NCBI RefSeq assembly: GCF_030651615.1
Contig: NZ_JAUSCG010000118.1
Coordinates: 1 to 9,852, forward strand
Reading direction: 5' to 3'
From: Methanocalculus sp.
GTDB lineage: Archaea > Halobacteriota > Methanomicrobia > Methanomicrobiales > Methanocorpusculaceae
Length of the DNA: 9,852 nucleotides
Shown in pieces: positions 5,672 through 9,852 of the stretch. The notes beneath the pieces were generated by a model, which did no database searches, was not told the DNA's origin, and worked only from the letters and a program-made list of their open reading frames with translations. The translations under genes were made by a program, and so were the position numbers. Positions within the stretch are counted from its first letter, which is position 1, and each line of letters begins with the position of its first letter.

Positions 5672-6967
5672 ATGAGTATATCATCATGCGTAAAACAGGA
5701 TGGCATCAGGGTGTTTCTTCTCATCGCCCTGGTCATCGCCGCTATCACAACACCGGCACTCGCCGGTGAGAAGTACCTGTACGGATCGCCGGATCTCCGG
5801 GTCGCCATCACCGGCACAAACGAATTCACTCCGGGAGAAGAAGCTACCGTAACCGTGAGAGTCGAGAATACCGGATTAAATATCGTCAAGATCGCCCGAA
5901 GCGACATCATCACCCGTGATGACAGCCCTGATATCGCAAAGATGATGACCGTCGGCCTCTCACCGGGATCTGCACCACTCACTATCAAAAGTGATAACCA
6001 GATGATCGGTGATGTTCACGGCGGAAGCAGCACCACGGCATCCTTCACTATCCAGTTCAATGAGGATGCAGTCGCCGGGACATACGCAGTTCCGATCAGA
6101 ATCGAGTACACCTATCTCTCAAGTGCCGAGCAGTATGCAGATGACCTGATCCGATACACCTACAGCACAAAGGTCATCGAAGAGAACCTCAGAGTCGTGG
6201 TGAAACCCGACGTCCGGCTTCTCATCACAGACATAACAACTGAGGCTCTCAATGTCGGAACCGAAGGGTACGTCACCCTCACCGTGCAGAATGTCGGATC
6301 AGAAGATGCACGATCTGCCACGCTCAAGATCGAACGAAGCGGCGCAAGCCCTCTTATCCCAACCGATGCGAGCGCATTTATCGGTGACTTTTCCGCAGGA
6401 ACAATAGTAACCCGGACATTCAAAGTATCAGTTTCAACAAATGCCGAGCCGGGAGAGTACCCATTAACGGTGCTTACAGAGTACAAAGATCGAAACGGCC
6501 AGATCAAGACATCTGAACCGCGAACGGTCGGAATCAGAACGGGCGGCAAGATCGAGTTTACCGCCATCTCACCACCAGCCATTGTCAGCCCGGGTCAGAA
6601 GACCACGATCGATGTAGAATATAAGAATGTTGGCGAAGCACCCGTTTACCGTGCAACAGCCCGGATCTCCGCAGTCGACCCTTTCACCTCAAACGATGAT
6701 ACCGCGTACCTGGGCGACCTTGCACCGGGGGAGACGAAAGTAGCACGATACATCTTAAATGTCGATTCGGGTGCGACCGAGAAGATCTACGGCCTCGACT
6801 CAGAGATCAGGTATCGTGATGCCCTCGACAACACACAGATCTCAAAGACGATGAAGGTCGAAGTAGAAGTCGTCCCCCGTGAAGGAGGCATCTCACCGAT
6901 GATCATCGGTGCCCTCCTTGTCATTGCCCTCGCTGGCGGTTACTGGTACTACCGGAAGCGGAAGTAA
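5672..6967 (+). CDS. COG1361/CARDB-type secreted protein with C-terminal anchor
   Basis: I prefer the ATG at 5672 (431 aa) because GGAG at 5662-5665 is 6 nt upstream and the signal peptide then has normal length. The GTG at 5633 lies before the predicted transcription start. Residues 1-31 form a Sec signal peptide, cleaved after TPALA-31. Three immunoglobulin-like beta-sandwich repeats follow (roughly 38-160, 185-290 and 295-400). Each carries the CARDB/NEW3 pattern: a PGE or PGQ turn, VxVxNxG strands (VRVENTG, LTVQNVG, VEYKNVG) and a late GEYPL or GTYAVPI strand. The C-terminus is one membrane helix (409-427) followed by RKRK, so the bulk faces outward. COG1361 proteins often sit beside HAE3 exporters in archaea. 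It may be a periplasmic-side adaptor or substrate binder (inference). Confidence 0.85.
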   Translation: MSISSCVKQDGIRVFLLIALVIAAITTPALAGEKYLYGSPDLRVAITGTNEFTPGEEATVTVRVENTGLNIVKIARSDIITRDDSPDIAKMMTVGLSPGSAPLTIKSDNQMIGDVHGGSSTTASFTIQFNEDAVAGTYAVPIRIEYTYLSSAEQYADDLIRYTYSTKVIEENLRVVVKPDVRLLITDITTEALNVGTEGYVTLTVQNVGSEDARSATLKIERSGASPLIPTDASAFIGDFSAGTIVTRTFKVSVSTNAEPGEYPLTVLTEYKDRNGQIKTSEPRTVGIRTGGKIEFTAISPPAIVSPGQKTTIDVEYKNVGEAPVYRATARISAVDPFTSNDDTAYLGDLAPGETKVARYILNVDSGATEKIYGLDSEIRYRDALDNTQISKTMKVEVEVVPREGGISPMIIGALLVIALAGGYWYYRKRK

Positions 6968-6973
6968 CCACCC

Positions 6974-6980
6974 TTTTTTT
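6974..6980 (+). terminator. T7 run between COG1361 and RND genes
   Basis: Seven consecutive T at 6974-6980, just after the COG1361 stop codon and before the exporter's Shine-Dalgarno site. Archaeal termination can occur at such U-runs without a hairpin. Here it may act as a partial terminator that lowers exporter expression relative to the surface protein, or may have no role. Confidence 0.3.
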
Positions 6981-7000
6981 AAAGGAGATTTCGAACCAGC

Positions 7001-9229
7001 ATGCGACTTTACGAGCTATTCTCTGAAGGAGTAAACAAGTATCCTGCACAGATAGCAGGAGTGATCCTCCTCCTCCTCGTCATCGGACTGTATGGGATGA
7101 CCCTTACCACGATGGAGACGGGCCCGGAGACCTATATCGATGTTGATACACCCCGGTACATCCTCCTCGACAAATACCAGAGCACCTTCTCATCCGACAG
7201 CATCATGGTGCTGGTCGAAACTGAGGATGTGACAAACCCACTCATCCTCTCCTATCTTGAACGTCTTGAAACAGATCTCAGACGGGAGCAGTATGTAGAC
7301 GGCGTAACAGGAATTACAGACTATATCGTCGCAGCAAACGGAGGTGAACTTCCGACAACAATCGCTGAGATACAGGCAGCAAAAGAAGAGATTAATCCGG
7401 CACTCTATGAACGCCTGGTGCCTGCATCATCGATGACGATCATCCAGGTCACTCTTGATGCAGGACTGGATCAGGACACCCAGTTCAGAATCGTCGATAG
7501 CATCGATACGCTGATTGGGATCTCAGAACCCCCACCCGGCGTCTCAGTCTCGCTCACCGGAAATCCTGCCTTTTCAAAGCAGATGATGGACGAGATGGGG
7601 ACCTCAATGGGGAGCCTGATCGGCATTGCGATGCTCCTGATGGTTCTCGCTGTCGGTCTCCTCTTCAGTGCGGTACGGTACCGTCTCCTCTCAGTAGGTA
7701 TCGTTGCAAGCGGCCTTATCCTGACCTTCGGGTTCATGGGGCTTACCGGCATCAAACTCAACATGGTGACGATTGCAGCATTCCCCGTCCTTATCGGGAT
7801 CGGGATCGACTATGCAATCCAGTTCCACTCACGACTGGATGAGGAGGTGCGGAGCCGCCCCCTCCCTGAAGCGGTGAGGGAGACGATGGTTCGATCCGGA
7901 CCTTCTATCCTCTATGCGATGCTCGCCACCTCGATGGGATTTCTTGCGATGTGGACATCACCCCTCCCGATGATCCGAAGTTTTGGAGAGGTCTGCGTCA
8001 TCGGTGTCATCTGCTGCTACATCGCCGCACTCTTCATTGTGCCGGTCTTTGCCATCCTCTTCAAATACACACCAAAACCCATCCCCGAGAAGAAAGGGCT
8101 TGCCATCGGAGATAAATACAATAGAGGACTTGGAGCGATGGTCGGCGGAATATCCCGATTCCCGCTCATCATACTCGCCATCTGCCTCCTCCTTGCTCTT
8201 GGAGGTTTTTCAGTCGACGACCAGATCATCGTCAACACAGATGAAAACTCATTTGTACCGCCGGATATGCCGGCAAAAGTGCAGATCGATAAGGTTACCA
8301 GAGCGATGGGGCCCTCATCGGCAACACCGATCTTCGTTCGGGGCGATCGTGTCTCTGCCCTTGATTCGATCACCTGGATGCATGAGTTCCAGCAGTATCA
8401 GGAGAGGAACGATAAGATCACCGGTACACGGAGCATCGCCAATCTCGTCATCCAGTATAACGGAGGAAATCTTCCAGAGACCGATTCAGAGCTCGTTCGC
8501 GTCCTTGAATCAATCCCAATCGAACTCCGCGATCACTACCTGAGCGGCCATTCGATGGCACTCATCGAGATCTCAACCATCGATATGGATTCAACTGTCG
8601 GGATGTCTTTTGTCAACCAGCTCCAGGATGAACTCGCCTGGCACCAGCCGCCACCCGGCATAACCGCAACACTCACCGGACAGGGAGAGATGTTCACCGA
8701 CCTCATCACCCAGATCCGCGAGACGAAGACCCAGATGACGGTCCTTGGATTTATCGTGATCTTCGCCTTCCTCTACCTCGTCTATCGCAAAGCCAGAAAA
8801 GCAGTCACCCCCCTCATTCCGATCCTGATGATCGTCGGGTGGAACAGCCTGATTATGTTCGAACTCGGCATCGACTACTCTCCGATGACGGCAACACTTG
8901 GTTCGATGACGATCGGTATCGCCTCAGAATACACCATCCTGATCATGGAGCGGTACTATGAGGAGCGGGAGAAGGGACTCGAAAAGATGGAAGCCATCCG
9001 CCAGAGTGTCCAGAAGATCGGAACAGCAATCACGATATCAGGTCTTACCACCGTCTTTGGATTCTCCGCACTGATCACCTCAAGCTTTGGGATCATCAGC
9101 AACTTTGGAATCCTCACCGTCATCTCGGTCGGATTCGCCCTGATGGGTGCGATCATTGTGATGCCCGCGATCCTCTCGCTCATCGGCAATGGAGTTGAGG
9201 ATGAGCCTGCAGGGAAGACCGGGGTCTGA
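7001..9229 (+). CDS. RND/MMPL-family exporter, archaeal HAE3 type
   Basis: This 742-aa protein has the duplicated RND layout: TM1 (about 17-37), an outer loop (38-200), TM2-6 (204-353), TM7 (388-404), a second outer loop (405-575) and TM8-12 (579-728). Size and order fit the largely archaeal HAE3 (hydrophobe/amphiphile efflux-3) family, related to MmpL and HpnN lipid exporters. TM4 carries IGIGIDYAIQF with D270, the likely proton-relay Asp. The matching second-half motif is IASEYTILIMERY with E643. Both loops contain the related pattern PPPGvxxxLTG (178-187 and 550-560), showing the internal duplication. AAAGGAG at 6981-6987 is about 13 nt ahead of the ATG. It lies 33 nt after the COG1361 gene and is probably co-transcribed. 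Its cargo is unknown; lipids or amphiphiles are the family precedent. Confidence 0.92.
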   Translation: MRLYELFSEGVNKYPAQIAGVILLLLVIGLYGMTLTTMETGPETYIDVDTPRYILLDKYQSTFSSDSIMVLVETEDVTNPLILSYLERLETDLRREQYVDGVTGITDYIVAANGGELPTTIAEIQAAKEEINPALYERLVPASSMTIIQVTLDAGLDQDTQFRIVDSIDTLIGISEPPPGVSVSLTGNPAFSKQMMDEMGTSMGSLIGIAMLLMVLAVGLLFSAVRYRLLSVGIVASGLILTFGFMGLTGIKLNMVTIAAFPVLIGIGIDYAIQFHSRLDEEVRSRPLPEAVRETMVRSGPSILYAMLATSMGFLAMWTSPLPMIRSFGEVCVIGVICCYIAALFIVPVFAILFKYTPKPIPEKKGLAIGDKYNRGLGAMVGGISRFPLIILAICLLLALGGFSVDDQIIVNTDENSFVPPDMPAKVQIDKVTRAMGPSSATPIFVRGDRVSALDSITWMHEFQQYQERNDKITGTRSIANLVIQYNGGNLPETDSELVRVLESIPIELRDHYLSGHSMALIEISTIDMDSTVGMSFVNQLQDELAWHQPPPGITATLTGQGEMFTDLITQIRETKTQMTVLGFIVIFAFLYLVYRKARKAVTPLIPILMIVGWNSLIMFELGIDYSPMTATLGSMTIGIASEYTILIMERYYEEREKGLEKMEAIRQSVQKIGTAITISGLTTVFGFSALITSSFGIISNFGILTVISVGFALMGAIIVMPAILSLIGNGVEDEPAGKTGV

Positions 9230-9237
9230 CACCCACC

Positions 9238-9243
9238 TTTTTT
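9238..9243 (+). terminator. T6 run after the RND gene
   Basis: Six T at 9238-9243, shortly after the exporter stop at 9227-9229 and before the FKBP gene. No hairpin precedes it. It is a plausible archaeal U-run terminator that separates the exporter operon from the next transcript. Confidence 0.4.
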
Positions 9244-9270
9244 CACCATTCCCCGCACATTACTTATCAG

Positions 9271-9714
9271 ATGAGACACCCAGGACCTGGTGACAGAGTC
9301 TTTGTCAACTTCATCGCACGGCTCGATGATGGGACAACCATCGAGGAATCAGCAGAAGATACACCTGTTGAAGCAGTCATCGGAGCCGGAACAATAAACC
9401 CTGCCTTCGATGAGGCATTGAGAGGGATGGCAGAGGGGGAGAGCAGCACAGTCACCCTCCCACCAGAGAAGGCATATGGAAAGTACAACAAGCGGCTGGT
9501 CTTTCGGATCAAGAGAAAGAAACTCGATATCAAATGCGACCCGGAACCCGGCGATCTCGTCAGAGTGGGATTACCTGATGGCAGAAAGGCACCAGTCACA
9601 GTCATTTCAATCGATGCCAAAAACGTAACCGTCGATGCAAACCACCCCCATGCCGGAGAGACGATCCACTACACCCTGACCCTTGTCAGAATGATACCAG
9701 ATACTGAGGCTTGA
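9271..9714 (+). CDS. SlyD-like FKBP-type peptidyl-prolyl isomerase
   Basis: The 147-aa protein has an FKBP domain interrupted by an insert-in-flap (IF) chaperone domain, as in SlyD and the short archaeal FKBPs. Visible landmarks are GDRVFVNFIARLDDGTTIEES (7-27), VIGAGTINPAFDEALRGMAEGE (36-57), the PPEKAYGKY flap entry (64-72), the IF domain (about 72-118) and the return VDANHPHAGETIHYTLTLV (121-139), which resembles SlyD VDGNHxLAGxxL. It catalyses cis-trans isomerisation of prolyl bonds and assists folding in the cytoplasm, as no signal peptide is present. The metal-binding His-rich tail of bacterial SlyD is absent. The family begins at this GD motif, which supports the ATG at 9271, though no Shine-Dalgarno site is seen. 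The methyltransferase ATG follows its TGA by 2 nt. Confidence 0.93.
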   Translation: MRHPGPGDRVFVNFIARLDDGTTIEESAEDTPVEAVIGAGTINPAFDEALRGMAEGESSTVTLPPEKAYGKYNKRLVFRIKRKKLDIKCDPEPGDLVRVGLPDGRKAPVTVISIDAKNVTVDANHPHAGETIHYTLTLVRMIPDTEA

Positions 9715-9716
9715 TT

Positions 9717-9852
9717 ATGGAGAAAAATCGGATTTACGAGACAGACTGCCTTGACGGAATTTAGGCGATGGAGGCTGGCTCAGTTGATTTCATCGTCACT
9801 TCACCTCCTTACAATATCGCGATGGGCTACAACACCTATGATGATACCAACA
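9717..9852 (+). CDS. DNA methyltransferase, N-terminal part, with in-frame TAG at codon 16
   Basis: From ATG 9717 the frame reads MEKNRIYETDCLDGI, then TAG (9762-9764), then AMEAGSVDFIVTSPPYNIAM and on to the window end without another stop. The pattern Y..DCL.....(I/M)..GSVD.IVTSPPYNI is typical of the start of amino-DNA methyltransferases (N6-adenine or N4-cytosine). SPPY is catalytic motif IV and the DCL stretch is part of the conserved N-terminal fold. The frame continues in register across the TAG, so a base substitution is likelier than a frameshift. Possible explanations are a nonsense mutation, a sequencing error, readthrough, or use of the ATG at 9768, which would lose the DCL strand. 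The gene starts 2 nt after the FKBP stop. The rest lies outside the window, so specificity and any restriction partner are unknown. Confidence 0.75.

Noticed and set aside
7983..8543. 186-codon plus-strand frame inside the RND gene
   Set aside because: It is an out-of-frame reading of the exporter, extremely Ser/Arg-rich, with no independent ribosome binding site or domain.
9762..9764. Pyrrolysine as the preferred reading of the TAG
   Set aside because: Two of the complete genes in this window end in TAG, no pyl genes or PYLIS-like structure are visible, and the inferred lineage is not known to use pyrrolysine. It is kept only as an alternative in the findings.
1..9852. CRISPR arrays, tRNA or rRNA genes, insertion sequences and prophage genes
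   Set aside because: I looked for regularly spaced repeats, cloverleaf-like segments, transposase motifs and terminal inverted repeats, and found none.

Overview
The window looks like chromosomal DNA of a methanogenic euryarchaeon, most likely of the order Methanomicrobiales (inference from gene content, not a database match). The main pointers are a UPF0305/DUF2115 protein (a family known mainly from methanogens), a regulator joining an N-terminal winged helix to several PAS domains, a COG1361-type surface protein paired with an HAE3-type RND exporter, archaeal TATA boxes and strong Shine-Dalgarno sites matching an archaeal 16S tail. Base composition is moderate and even, and I see no insertion sequences, tRNAs, rRNAs or CRISPR arrays.

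Layout. (1) 1-2398, plus strand: the C-terminal end of a sensor histidine kinase, a possible 22-codon ORF, a YfcE/MJ0936-type metallophosphoesterase, a UPF0305/DUF2115 protein and a small cupin. (2) 2401-5520, minus strand, converging on the cupin with only 2 nt between stop codons: reading from the promoter, an HTH-PAS-PAS-GAF-PAS regulator without a kinase domain, a META/HslJ-like lipoprotein and a Cache-domain lipoprotein. The 49-nt and 38-nt gaps suggest one operon. (3) 5521-5671: a divergent promoter region of about 150 bp, rich in symmetric and repeated elements. (4) 5672-9229, plus strand: a secreted, C-terminally anchored COG1361/CARDB-type protein and a 742-aa RND/MMPL exporter. (5) 9271-9852, plus strand: a SlyD-like FKBP prolyl isomerase, followed 2 nt later by the start of a DNA methyltransferase with an in-frame TAG at codon 16. 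The methyltransferase runs off the window.

The most interesting unit is 2401-9229. A ligand-sensing DNA-binding protein and two putative lipoproteins (one a Cache sensor fold, one a META fold) are transcribed away from an exporter and its surface partner. The shared control region carries an 18-bp near-palindrome, a 14-bp repeated element and a 21-bp dyad placed between the exporter TATA box and its predicted transcription start. I read this as a candidate self-contained envelope-sensing and export module, with the HTH-PAS protein as its likely regulator. The domain calls are well supported by sequence; the functional link is inference.
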